Shown one piece after another: positions 1-7,003 of a stretch of 23,616 nucleotides of DNA. The DNA is from UCB3 sp964415605 (GTDB lineage Bacteria > Chloroflexota > Anaerolineae > Epilineales > Epilineaceae), in the NCBI GenBank assembly GCA_964415605.1, contig CAYQBA010000060.1, forward strand, positions 1-23,616, given 5' to 3'. Numbering within the stretch: the stretch's first letter is position 1; the number at the start of each line of letters is the position of its first letter. The position numbers and the translations under genes are program-made. The notes below the pieces were generated by a model. That model searched no databases, was not told where the DNA came from, and saw only the letters and a list, made by a program, of their open reading frames with translations.

Positions 1-1564
1 CGCCGGCCGCGTCGGCGACGCCGGACGGCGCCCGGTCGGCGGGCCGGGCGGTGGCGCCGAGGCCCGCGAGCAGCGCGACCGCCGCGTCGGCGCCCATCCG
101 CATCGCGCCGTGCATGTTGGGGAAGCAGAACGCCCCCTGGCGCCCCGTCGACCGCAGGTTGGCGAAGGTGGCGAGGTGGGCTTCGATCCGCGCCATGTGG
201 GGCTCGAAGCCCAGGTCGAACACCGGATAGGCGTGCGCGTCGGTGAAGACGTGCCACTCGACGATGTCCTCCGGCGCCACGAGGCCCTCGGCCTGCATGT
301 CGGCCACGATCCGCCGCCGGGTGGCCTCGCCGCCGTTCCAGCGGTCGTCGCCGACGTCGCACGTCAGCTCGACCAGCACGATGGTGTGGCCCGCCGGCTG
401 GACGGACATGCCGCTGTTGGCCGGCTCGGCGATGCGGTGGAAGATCCGGTCGCGGTAATACACGTATTGTGCCTCGAGCACCCGGGGCTTGCGGACGAGC
501 AGCCCGTACACGGCCACGGCCTTGTGCCGCAGCGCCGCGCCGGCGGCCCGCACGCCGGCCGGCGCGTGATCGCCGAGGGCGCGCACCAGCGCCGAGACCG
601 GGATGGTCGACAGGCAGGCGTCGCACGCGACCTCGTGTTCCCCACCGTCGTGCGTGTAGCGGACGGCGCGGACGCGGCGGGCGCCGTCGGCGGCCCGGCC
701 GTCGTCGACCACGACCGCGCTGACGGCCGCGTCGAGCCGCACCTCGCCGCCGCGCGCCGCGATGGCGTCCGCCAGGGCCATCGGCATCTCTCGGGCGCCG
801 GTGCGGGAGTACCACAGCGTCTCGTCGCGCAGCGCGCTCTCGACGGCGGCATCGGCGTCGTCCTTGACCCCGAACCGCGCCAGCGCCTTCTTGACGATGT
901 CGACGGCGCTGAGGCGGGGCATCTTGGAGCGGACGAACGTGGCCGACAGCTCGGCCGGGGGGATACCCCAGTAGCGGTGGGTGAAGTCGCGGAAGAAGAA
1001 GCCGTACAGCGGCCGCCCGTAGAGCTGGATCAAGGCCTCCTCGGCGTTGGCGGGGGTGCGCCCCGGCCGGAGCCTGTTGACGACCTGCTGCGCCACGAGG
1101 CCGGCCATGGCTCGCGCGAGCGTCCAGGCGGGAATGCCGGTGAGGAGGTCGAAGAACTCCAGCGGGTAGCGCCGATAGCCGTTGCCGTAGCGGATGAGGG
1201 CGGCCTTCTGGGTCGGGATCAGGCGCTCGCCCATCAGGGCGCGGATGTCTTCGAAGACGCCCGCGTCGAACGCGTGGAGCTGGTGCACGCCGAAGTCGTA
1301 GAAGTTGCCGTTGCGCTCCCGCCCGCCGGCCAGCCCGCCGACGATCTCGGCCTTTTCGAGCACGGTGACGCGCGCCCCGCGGCCGGCGAGCGTGTGGGCC
1401 GCGTACAGCCCGCACACGCCCGCGCCCAGCACCACGACATGCGGGCGGGCGTCGACGGGCGGGGCGGCGGGGTGGTAGCCGTTCGTCGTGGCCGTGGTAG
1501 CCGGGGCCGCGGCCATCGGCGCGGCGGGCGGGGCGGCGCCGACCGCCGGGGCGGGCCCGGGCAT
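1..1564 (-). CDS. FAD-dependent amine-oxidase-type oxidoreductase (protoporphyrinogen oxidase / UDP-galactopyranose mutase-like), 3' end cut by window
   Basis: The frame runs from an ATG at 1564 through the left edge of the window with no stop, giving about 521 residues. After a Pro/Ala/Thr-rich leader of some 45 residues comes a Rossmann dinucleotide-binding motif (VVVLGAGVCGLYAA), then an acidic strand end (VTVLEKAEIVGG) followed by LAGG, the usual FAD-binding start of the NAD(P)-binding_8/amine oxidase superfamily. The stretch YGRPLYGFFFRDFTHRYWG resembles the substrate-domain region of protoporphyrinogen-oxidase-like and UDP-galactopyranose-mutase-like proteins. I cannot tell the substrate. 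A GGAGG sequence lies about 11 nt before the ATG. The gene begins 30 bp after the stop of the SAF-domain dehydrogenase-like gene, on the same strand, so both are probably co-transcribed; a biosynthetic (sugar or terpenoid) role for the pair is only inference. Confidence 0.8.
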   Translation of the reverse strand, partial: MPGPAPAVGAAPPAAPMAAAPATTATTNGYHPAAPPVDARPHVVVLGAGVCGLYAAHTLAGRGARVTVLEKAEIVGGLAGGRERNGNFYDFGVHQLHAFDAGVFEDIRALMGERLIPTQKAALIRYGNGYRRYPLEFFDLLTGIPAWTLARAMAGLVAQQVVNRLRPGRTPANAEEALIQLYGRPLYGFFFRDFTHRYWGIPPAELSATFVRSKMPRLSAVDIVKKALARFGVKDDADAAVESALRDETLWYSRTGAREMPMALADAIAARGGEVRLDAAVSAVVVDDGRAADGARRVRAVRYTHDGGEHEVACDACLSTIPVSALVRALGDHAPAGVRAAGAALRHKAVAVYGLLVRKPRVLEAQYVYYRDRIFHRIAEPANSGMSVQPAGHTIVLVELTCDVGDDRWNGGEATRRRIVADMQAEGLVAPEDIVEWHVFTDAHAYPVFDLGFEPHMARIEAHLATFANLRSTGRQGAFCFPNMHGAMRMGADAAVALLAGLGATARPADRAPSGVADAAG

Positions 1565-1594
1565 CGCGTGCTGGTCCTCCACTGCCGGGCCGGC

Positions 1595-2938
1595 TCAGGC
1601 GCGCACGGGCGGGCCGGCCAGGATCTCGGCCTGGCGGCGGAACTGGCGGCACAGGAACGTGTCGGCCAGCGCCACGTCGTCGTAGCGGATCGGGGCGTCG
1701 CGCCGAACGGGGCGCGTGAAGTGTGCCCGCTGGTCGCCCTCGGCCTCGAGGAGCGCGATCGGGAGCATCCCGGCGGCGTCGGCGACGTCGCAGCGCTGGA
1801 TCAGGCCGTAGGCGTGGTCGCCGCCGATGGCGTGCTCGACGGCGTCGCCGGCGTCGACGTCGCGCTTGGCGAAGGCGTAGACGTCCGCCACGCGCCCGTG
1901 GGTGGGGCGCATCACCGGCTTGCGGTAAAGCGCCGCGAGCGCGATGGCGCGGGTGGTCTCGAGGTGGCAGAGGTGATAGGGCCGGTAGAACAGGTAGTAC
2001 GGCCCGTCGCCCAGCTTGTAGTAGCGCAGGTACTGCCGCTGCAGCGGGTCGTCGCAGTGGCCGACGACGAACACCCCGCCGCCGGGCTCGGCGCCGAGGA
2101 TGTAGTCGACCACGCCCGCCGCCCCGTACTTGTCGAAGTCGAACAGCTGGAACACGTCCTCGACGCGCGCCGCCCGCGGGCCTTCCATGCCGGGCACCCA
2201 CGGCACCAGGCCCGCGGCGTTGGCCACGAGCGCCATCTCGACGTTCAGCTTGGTGCCGTCGGTGTAGGCGCAGCACTGGACGGGGTTGAGGTTGCGCAGG
2301 CGCGCCTCCTCGGCGATGCTCTCGGCGGTGGCGTAGCGGTCGAGGAAGCCCTTGATGTTGCCGGCCATCACGATCCGGAAGGCCCACATCTCGATCTCGT
2401 CGATCATGCGCATCAGCACGCCGTGCTGGTCGCCGGCGTCGCTCGTGACCACGACGCCGCGCGCGGCCGCCTCGTGGTTGAGCAGGGGCCCGAGCGTCAG
2501 GTCGACCTCGGCGTTCATCAACACGACGTCGATGCCGTGCGCGATGGCCCTGAGGCACACCTCGCCGGCGAAGCCGTTGGTGTTGGTGGCCTCGACGAGG
2601 ACGTCGATGCCGAGCTCAGGGCGGTCGAAAAGGAAGAAGGGGCTCTGGGTGAGGAGGATGGTGCCGCGCGGCGGGAGGGGGTCGTCGGCCCCGACGACCG
2701 CGGCCGGCCCGCCGTGGGCGTCGGCGGCGCGACGGGCGTGCGCGAGGCTGAGGTCGGTGATCGACACCAGGCGCATGCCGGGCGTCCGGGCCACCTGCCA
2801 CGCGATGCCGATGCCCATCGCGCCGGCGCCGACCAACGCGACACCGATGGGGCGGCCGTCCGCCTCTCGCGCACGCAAGGCTTCCAGCATCGACGACCCC
2901 ATCGTGTCGGCGGCAACGCCCGGCATCAGCTGACCCAT
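1595..2938 (-). CDS. Homoserine-dehydrogenase-like NAD(P)-binding protein with C-terminal SAF domain (COG4091 type)
   Basis: 447 residues from ATG 2938. Residues ~18-150 form an NAD(P)-binding Rossmann domain (GVALVGAGAMGIGIAWQVA), followed by a homoserine-dehydrogenase-like middle (VLVEATNTNG, VVVTSDAGDQHG, KLNVEMALVANA). The last ~80 residues look like an SAF domain: GDAVEHAIGGDHAYG, then MLPIAL and a final YDDVALAD, as in the predicted homoserine dehydrogenases with C-terminal SAF domain. The reaction of this family is not something I can name with confidence. The frame stays open far upstream to 3484, but that extension runs antisense-free through the VOC gene and has no family similarity. 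In-frame ATGs at 2938, 2926, 2902 and 2890 are all possible; none has a clear ribosome binding site. A good promoter ends at 2951, so 2938 would give a leader of only about six bases. Confidence 0.85.
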   Translation of the reverse strand: MGQLMPGVAADTMGSSMLEALRAREADGRPIGVALVGAGAMGIGIAWQVARTPGMRLVSITDLSLAHARRAADAHGGPAAVVGADDPLPPRGTILLTQSPFFLFDRPELGIDVLVEATNTNGFAGEVCLRAIAHGIDVVLMNAEVDLTLGPLLNHEAAARGVVVTSDAGDQHGVLMRMIDEIEMWAFRIVMAGNIKGFLDRYATAESIAEEARLRNLNPVQCCAYTDGTKLNVEMALVANAAGLVPWVPGMEGPRAARVEDVFQLFDFDKYGAAGVVDYILGAEPGGGVFVVGHCDDPLQRQYLRYYKLGDGPYYLFYRPYHLCHLETTRAIALAALYRKPVMRPTHGRVADVYAFAKRDVDAGDAVEHAIGGDHAYGLIQRCDVADAAGMLPIALLEAEGDQRAHFTRPVRRDAPIRYDDVALADTFLCRQFRRQAEILAGPPVRA

Positions 2939-2950
2939 ATCCAAGCCAGC

Positions 2951-2979
2951 ACTGTACCACCGGCCCCTTGGGGGGTCAA
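2951..2979 (-). promoter_or_regulatory. Sigma70-type promoter for the SAF-dehydrogenase / FAD oxidoreductase operon
   Basis: Read on the minus strand: -35 TTGACC (2979-2974), a 17-bp spacer, and -10 TACAGT (2956-2951). The -35 matches 5 of 6 and the -10 matches 4 of 6 consensus bases. The expected start of transcription near 2944 lies only about 6 nt before the ATG at 2938, so the first gene may be translated from a very short leader or from one of the internal ATGs. Confidence 0.55.
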
Positions 2980-3056
2980 GTCCCTTGGCCCCCACGTCGG
3001 CGCGATGGACGGGCGCGGCGCCGGCGATCGGGCATGGCCTTGGCGGGCGCGAAAGC

Positions 3057-3079
3057 GGCCGGCGTCCGAACCGCCGGCC
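3057..3079 (-). terminator. GC-rich hairpin downstream of the VOC gene
   Basis: An 8-bp perfect stem (GGCCGGCG / CGCCGGCC) with a 7-nt loop lies about 40 bp after the stop of the minus-strand VOC gene. On the minus strand it is followed by only a short T run (GCTTTCGC), so it is a plausible but not textbook Rho-independent terminator. It separates the VOC gene from the promoter of the next operon. Confidence 0.45.
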
Positions 3080-3120
3080 TGGTCCCCGCAGCCCACATGA
3101 ACGTCCGGGGTCGGTCGATG

Positions 3121-3477
3121 CTACGCCGAACGGCGCTGGATGATCTGCAGGGGGTTGCCGTCCGGGTCGCTGAACGTGCCGAAGACGGCGCCGGGGGTCT
3201 GGTTCTCGAACGTGAACACGCACCCGCGGGTCTCGAGCAGCGCCTTGGCGGCGGCATAGTCCGCCACGCCCAGCACGGGCATGGTCTGCGCGGCGCGCGG
3301 ATCGGGCGCGGCGGAGAGGCCGCCGTGCAGCGCCAGCGCGGCGCCGCCGGCGTCGAGGACGGCGAAGTCGCCGTGGTGCATGCGGACTGGCAGCTCGAGC
3401 ACGTCGCGGTACCAGGCCACGCTGCGCGCGACGTCGGTGGCGAAGATCAGGACGCTGTCGACGCGTTGGATCAGCAC
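3121..3477 (-). CDS. VOC-fold (glyoxalase/bleomycin-resistance-like) protein
   Basis: 118 residues when started at GTG 3477, which has AAGGAG about 9 nt upstream; a longer frame from 3531 lacks such a site and adds a charged, non-homologous stretch. The pattern is a typical VOC half-barrel pair: RVDSVLIFATDVARSVAWYRDVLELPV at the start and FSDPDGNPLQIIQR at the end. Members usually bind a divalent metal through His/Glu side chains; here the last-strand position that is normally Glu reads Gln (PLQIIQ) and the first-strand His is absent (RVDSV), so a classical metal-dependent glyoxalase activity is doubtful. It stands alone between the lipoprotein gene and a terminator-like hairpin, so the context gives no substrate. 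Confidence 0.85.
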   Translation of the reverse strand: MLIQRVDSVLIFATDVARSVAWYRDVLELPVRMHHGDFAVLDAGGAALALHGGLSAAPDPRAAQTMPVLGVADYAAAKALLETRGCVFTFENQTPGAVFGTFSDPDGNPLQIIQRRSA

Positions 3478-3570
3478 GGGGCACGTCTCCTTGGGGCGCG
3501 GGCGATGCTCGGGCTCAGGCGCGGGTCGCACGGGGGCGGGCGGGCCGCATCGCCCCCGCTTCCGCCAACG

Positions 3571-4320
3571 TCACGGCGCCGGGGCGGGGGCGGGGGCGGG
3601 CGGTGCGGTCGGCTCCGGCGGGGGCGCCGGCTCGTCGGTGGGCTCGGCCGGCGGCGCGGGCTCGTCGGTCGGCTGCGGGGCGGCCGGCGCGGCGGTCGGC
3701 AGCTCGGGCAGCGGCTCCAACGGCTCGGGCGTCACCTCGCAGTTGATGTCGCACGGCGTGGCGGTCGGCGGCGGGGGGGGCGGCGGCGCCGCGGGCTCGT
3801 CGTCTTCCGGCTCGTCGTTGCCGGCGGCCGCGGCGGCGTGCTCGGGGGGGTGGACGACGACGCTGACGGCGCGCTGCTCGTCGCGGCCGCTGAAGGGCGT
3901 GACCACGAGCGCGTACGTCGCCGACTCGGCCGGGCAGACCTCGCGCGTGCCGCTGTCCGGCACGTCGGCGCCGTCGAGGGCGACGATGACCCCGCCCGTC
4001 ACGGTCCAGCGCAGGGTAGTGCATGCCCCGCGGGTGATGTCGGCCTGGTCGACGGCGAAGGCGATGGCGAGGGCGGGGGGCGGGGTCGCCGTCGCGGGGA
4101 TGGCGGGTGCGACGGTCGGCGTGGGGGCCAGGGCGCGGGTGGCCTTCGGCCGCGGCGTGGCCTCGGCGGCGCGGGTGGGCTGGGCCACGGCGGTCACGGG
4201 CGCCCCGACGGCCGCGAGCTGGCCGGTCGACGTGGCGGGCTCGGGGGCGCCGCAGCCGGCGGCCGCGAAGGCCGCGGTCATGGCGACGGCGCTGGCGAAC
4301 GCGCGGCGGACCGGGGACAT
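3571..4320 (-). CDS. Lipoprotein with one Ig-like domain and Pro/Ala/Thr/Glu-rich tail
   Basis: 249 residues from ATG 4320, with GGAG 8 nt upstream. The N-terminus is a lipoprotein signal peptide: Arg5-Arg6, a hydrophobic run, and lipobox Ala-Ala-Gly-Cys23. Residues ~24-85 are a Pro/Ala/Thr linker. Residues ~88-165 look like a small Ig-like/beta-sandwich domain of a kind common on Chloroflexota surface proteins: CTTLRWTVTGG, a central ALDGADV, then VCPAESATYALVVTP, with two Cys that could form a disulfide. The remaining ~85 residues are low-complexity (poly-Pro, repeated EPTDEPAPP), ending in an (AP)n tail, so it probably extends through or along the cell surface. The function is unknown. It has its own promoter and no operon partner. 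Confidence 0.75.
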   Translation of the reverse strand: MSPVRRAFASAVAMTAAFAAAGCGAPEPATSTGQLAAVGAPVTAVAQPTRAAEATPRPKATRALAPTPTVAPAIPATATPPPALAIAFAVDQADITRGACTTLRWTVTGGVIVALDGADVPDSGTREVCPAESATYALVVTPFSGRDEQRAVSVVVHPPEHAAAAAGNDEPEDDEPAAPPPPPPPTATPCDINCEVTPEPLEPLPELPTAAPAAPQPTDEPAPPAEPTDEPAPPPEPTAPPAPAPAPAP

Positions 4321-4369
4321 GCTGGGCTCCTGATGGCGCGGGGCGGGACCGGTGGTCTGACGAGGGCCA

Positions 4370-4398
4370 AGTATAGAGGGAGGGGTGGGGGATGGCGA
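4370..4398 (-). promoter_or_regulatory. Promoter for the lipoprotein gene
   Basis: Minus strand: -35 TCGCCA (4398-4393, 4 of 6 consensus), 17-bp spacer, -10 TATACT (4375-4370, 5 of 6). It lies about 50 bp upstream of the lipoprotein ATG at 4320. The strong -10 and exact spacing are the support; the -35 is weak. Confidence 0.5.
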
Positions 4399-4472
4399 AT
4401 CGGCTGGTCGGGTGGAGGACGGGTAGAGGACGGGTGGGATTGGCTGGGGACGGTTGGGACGGTTGGGATTGG

Positions 4473-4781
4473 CTAGGGATGGCGCTCGCGGGGATCGACG
4501 ATGGCCAGGCTGGTGCCCGCCGCCAACGCCCGATCGTGCCGCAAGGCCTCGCGCGTGGCCGTGACCATCTCCTCGGTCAGGGTCGGCCCTGGCTTCACCG
4601 CAACGGCCACATGCAGATGTCCATGTCGCTCGACACGCACGGCGCGGGGGGCCGGCCGGAGCTCGATGACGTCATCGCCGCGCATGGTGATCTCGATCTC
4701 GGCGCCGGCGCACAGGCTGGCGGACTCGAGGACCGACTTGGGGAGCACGATCCGACCGGCGTTGTCGATGGTCGTCTTCAT
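4473..4781 (-). CDS. AbrB/SpoVT-type DNA-binding protein (antitoxin-like), apparently orphan
   Basis: 102 residues from ATG 4781, with GGAG 9 nt upstream. The first ~50 residues are a clear AbrB/MazE-type swapped-hairpin DNA-binding domain: MKTTIDNAGRIVLPKSVLE, then GAEIEITMRGDDVIELRP. The C-terminal half (HLHVAVAVKPGPTLTEEMVTATREALRHDRA) is the type of tail that holds a PIN-domain (VapC) toxin in two-gene modules. No toxin gene follows: the next 150 bp downstream contain no PIN-like frame, and the neighbouring lipoprotein is unrelated. It may be an antitoxin left after toxin loss or a free regulator. Its leader and first eight codons recur inverted about 340 bp upstream. Confidence 0.85.
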   Translation of the reverse strand: MKTTIDNAGRIVLPKSVLESASLCAGAEIEITMRGDDVIELRPAPRAVRVERHGHLHVAVAVKPGPTLTEEMVTATREALRHDRALAAGTSLAIVDPRERHP

Positions 4782-5145
4782 GGGATTACTCCATCGGTGA
4801 CAAGTCAAGGTCCTGGCGGCGGTGTCAAGTGGTCAGCGGGCGGCCTTGGCCCCCCCCTAACCCCCAAATAATGGGGGGAACTCTCTTAGCAACCTCATGC
4901 AAGATACCGGAAGACGTCATTTGGTCGATGGAATTCTGATGTCCATCCCCGACCAATCTAAGGTGCCCGAGCACACGCCTGCCAGCCGCCAAAGAGTTCC
5001 CCCCATTATTGGGGAGTTAGGGGGGCTGCCCCCCATCCGCCCACCAAGATGACACGGTTGATCGCCTCCGCCAACCCACAATTTGTCACCGATGGGATCA
5101 CTCCTACCCTCACGGCGTGCCATGAAAACTACCATGAATACCGCC
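4758..5145. repeat. Inverted duplication of the AbrB leader with GC-rich palindromic core
   Basis: Two diverged copies of a ~130-bp block face each other: one on the minus strand at about 4887-4758, one on the plus strand at about 4990-5145, with ~100 bp between. Each copy reads AGAGTTCCCCCCATTATT, a G-rich block with TTAGGGGGG, a CCGCCC stretch, TTGTCACCGATGG, and then ATG AAx ACx ACC AT. In the minus copy this leads into AbrB; in the plus copy the ATG at 5122 opens MKTTMNTA and loses similarity, ending at a stop at 5229. The CCCC-ATTATT-GGGG core can itself form small hairpins and resembles GC-rich intergenic repeats seen in Chloroflexota and Cyanobacteria. Confidence 0.65.
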
Positions 5146-5481
5146 ATCAGGCAAGCCCCCGCCGGACAGCCCCCATCCAACCCGGGCGGCAAGGACGGAA
5201 GGATGGTGCGACGGCGGAGATCGGGCTGAGCGGAGTCGCGGCGAGGCGCGGTGCAATCGAGATGACTTCGTCGCCCCGCCCACGTCGCCCAAGCCTCGCC
5301 TGTCCCCCTCCCCGTCTCCCCCTTCTCCCCATCGCCTAGCCCGCCGCTCATCCGCCGCTAAGCCACGCGGCCTATGCTTCCGAACAGCCGTCGCCGACCC
5401 ATGGGACCACGTGGCCCCGCCCGGCAGGACCCACCCCGATGCGTTGAACGGCACGGCCCCGAAACCAGAGGAGCTTCGACC
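4782..5481. other. 700-bp intergenic region with no convincing gene
   Basis: Apart from the inverted duplication (to ~5145), nothing here looks coding. Frames such as 5049-5339 (+) and 4917-5351 (-) have no recognisable domain and consist mostly of low-complexity residues. A TTGACA hexamer on the minus strand (4828-4823) may be the -35 of the AbrB gene, but no good -10 follows at 17 bp. From 5280 to 5340 the plus strand is a pyrimidine-rich tract. The HtrA ribosome binding site AGAGGAG is at 5467-5473. Confidence 0.6.
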
Positions 5482-6882
5482 ATGGAACACTACCAACAAC
5501 CCCCCGTGCGGCGCGGCCGGCGCTGGCCGTGGCTCGCCCTTGGCGCCGCCGCGACGCTCTTCGTCGCGCTGGCCGGCATCGGCGGCGGCCTCCTGGTCGC
5601 CGCGCCGCTGGCCCGCGACTGGCTGGCCGGCATCCAGACGGGCACCGGCCGGACGCTGGCCGCGCTGACGGCGGCCGACATCGCCCCCGCGACCGGCGCC
5701 GGCGAAGTCGCCGATCGCGCGGTCGACGCCACCGACGCCATGGCCGTCGTGGCCGCCCAGGAGCAGGTCCTGGAAGGCGTGTACGACCAGACGCTGCCGT
5801 CGGTGGTGCACCTGCGCGTGACGCAGCGCGCCGGCGCCGCCTCCGGCACCCAGCCCTTCCAGTTCCAGATGCCCGACATCCCCGGCATGCCCAACCCCTT
5901 CAACGGGCCGAACGGGCAGTCGCCCTTCGGGGGGCAGGGCCCGCAGGTCCAGCAGGGCGAGGGCTCGGGCTTCGTGTGGGACGCCGAAGGGCACATCGTC
6001 ACCAACAACCACGTCGTGGACGGCGCCGAGAAGGTGATCGTCGTCTTCGCCGACGGCACCGAGGTCGACGCCACCGTGGTCGGCACCGACCCGGGCGCGG
6101 ACCTGGCGGTGGTCAAGGTGGCCGTGCCGGCCGGGCGGCTCCAGCCGATTCGGATCGGCGACAGCGACGCCGTCAAGGTCGGCCAGATGGCCATCGCCAT
6201 CGGCAACCCGTTCGGGTTGGCCAACACCATGACGTCCGGCATCGTCAGCGCCATCGGGCGCACCATCGAGAGCGGCGCGACGCCGTTCTCGATCCCCGAG
6301 GTGATCCAGACCGACGCCCCGATCAACCCGGGCAACTCCGGCGGGCCGCTCCTGGATCGCCAGGGTCGGGTCATCGGCATCAACTCGCAGATCATCAGCC
6401 GCACCGGCGCCAACGCCGGGATCGGCTTCGCCGTGCCGATCAACATCGCGCGCCGGGTGGTGCCCGAGCTGATCCAGGGCGGCGACTACGACTACGCCTG
6501 GCTCGGCATCACCGGCCAGACCGTCACCGCCGAGACCGCCGACGCGGCGGGCCTGCCGGAGGGCACCCGCGGCGCGCTGGTGGTGGCGGTGGTAACCGGC
6601 GGCCCGGCCGACAAGGCCGGCCTCAAGGGCGGCGACCGCCAGGTGGCCGACGGCGCCACCGGCGACCAGCTGGTGGTGGGCGGCGACGTCATCGTCGGCA
6701 TCGACGGCCAGGCCGTCGAGGGCATGGACGACATGATCGCCTACCTGACGCGCGAGACCCGCCCGGGCGACCGCGTGACGCTCGAGGTCGTCGGCGCCGG
6801 CGGCGAGCGGCGGCAGGTGGAGGTAACGCTCGAGAAGCGGCCGGACAGCGTGAACGAGGCGGACTTCCGCGGCCAGCCGTGA
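5482..6882 (+). CDS. HtrA/DegP-like trypsin-fold serine protease with PDZ domain, membrane-anchored
   Basis: 466 residues from ATG 5482, chosen over the longer frame from 5374 because AGAGGAG sits 8 nt before it. A short basic cytoplasmic start is followed by one transmembrane segment (~15-42). The protease domain (~100-330) carries the triad His177 (TNNHVVDGA), Asp207 (GADLAVVKV) and Ser286 (NPGNSGGPL). An insert rich in Pro, Gly, Asn and Gln (~125-155) precedes the catalytic region, at the place of the flexible loop in DegP/HhoA proteins. A single PDZ domain fills ~350-455 (YAWLGITGQ ... GDVIVGIDGQAV ... VTLEVV). These enzymes degrade or refold damaged envelope proteins. It is transcribed alone and converges on the MeaB end of the next operon. 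Confidence 0.95.
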   Translation: MEHYQQPPVRRGRRWPWLALGAAATLFVALAGIGGGLLVAAPLARDWLAGIQTGTGRTLAALTAADIAPATGAGEVADRAVDATDAMAVVAAQEQVLEGVYDQTLPSVVHLRVTQRAGAASGTQPFQFQMPDIPGMPNPFNGPNGQSPFGGQGPQVQQGEGSGFVWDAEGHIVTNNHVVDGAEKVIVVFADGTEVDATVVGTDPGADLAVVKVAVPAGRLQPIRIGDSDAVKVGQMAIAIGNPFGLANTMTSGIVSAIGRTIESGATPFSIPEVIQTDAPINPGNSGGPLLDRQGRVIGINSQIISRTGANAGIGFAVPINIARRVVPELIQGGDYDYAWLGITGQTVTAETADAAGLPEGTRGALVVAVVTGGPADKAGLKGGDRQVADGATGDQLVVGGDVIVGIDGQAVEGMDDMIAYLTRETRPGDRVTLEVVGAGGERRQVEVTLEKRPDSVNEADFRGQP

Positions 6883-6968
6883 TCACGGGGGCCGCCCGGC
6901 CGTGACCGGCGACGGTCGGCCCGGGACAGCCCCCGACGACAACCGACTTTCCTCTCCCTGATTCCCCC

Positions 6969-7003
6969 GGGGCCATGCCCGGCGCGCCGCCGGTCATGGC
7001 CCC
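6969..7003. terminator. Strong hairpin between convergent htrA-like and meaB genes
   Basis: Two 15-nt arms (6969-6983 and 6989-7003) pair with one mismatch around a 5-nt loop, giving GGGGCCATG-CCGGC against GCCGG-CATGGCCCC. The hairpin overlaps the MeaB stop codon (6996-6994) and lies ~90 bp after the HtrA stop, where it could end transcription from either side. Neither side shows a T tract, so termination rather than RNA protection is inferred from position. A second, smaller hairpin (TCACGG...CCGTGA) is directly at the HtrA stop, 6881-6904. Confidence 0.5.

Noticed and set aside
110..3100. A 996-residue plus-strand open frame
   Set aside because: It is antisense to the FAD oxidoreductase and SAF-dehydrogenase genes, which have clear motifs; its Arg/Gly/Val/His-rich composition is typical of high-GC shadow frames.
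2939..3484. N-terminal extension of the SAF-dehydrogenase frame
   Set aside because: The extension overlaps the VOC gene in another frame, shows no domain, and would read through the promoter at 2951-2979.
4917..5351. A minus-strand frame with a PPNSPIMGG segment
   Set aside because: That segment is a translation of the GC-rich inverted repeat; such frames are often mis-annotated as hypothetical proteins.
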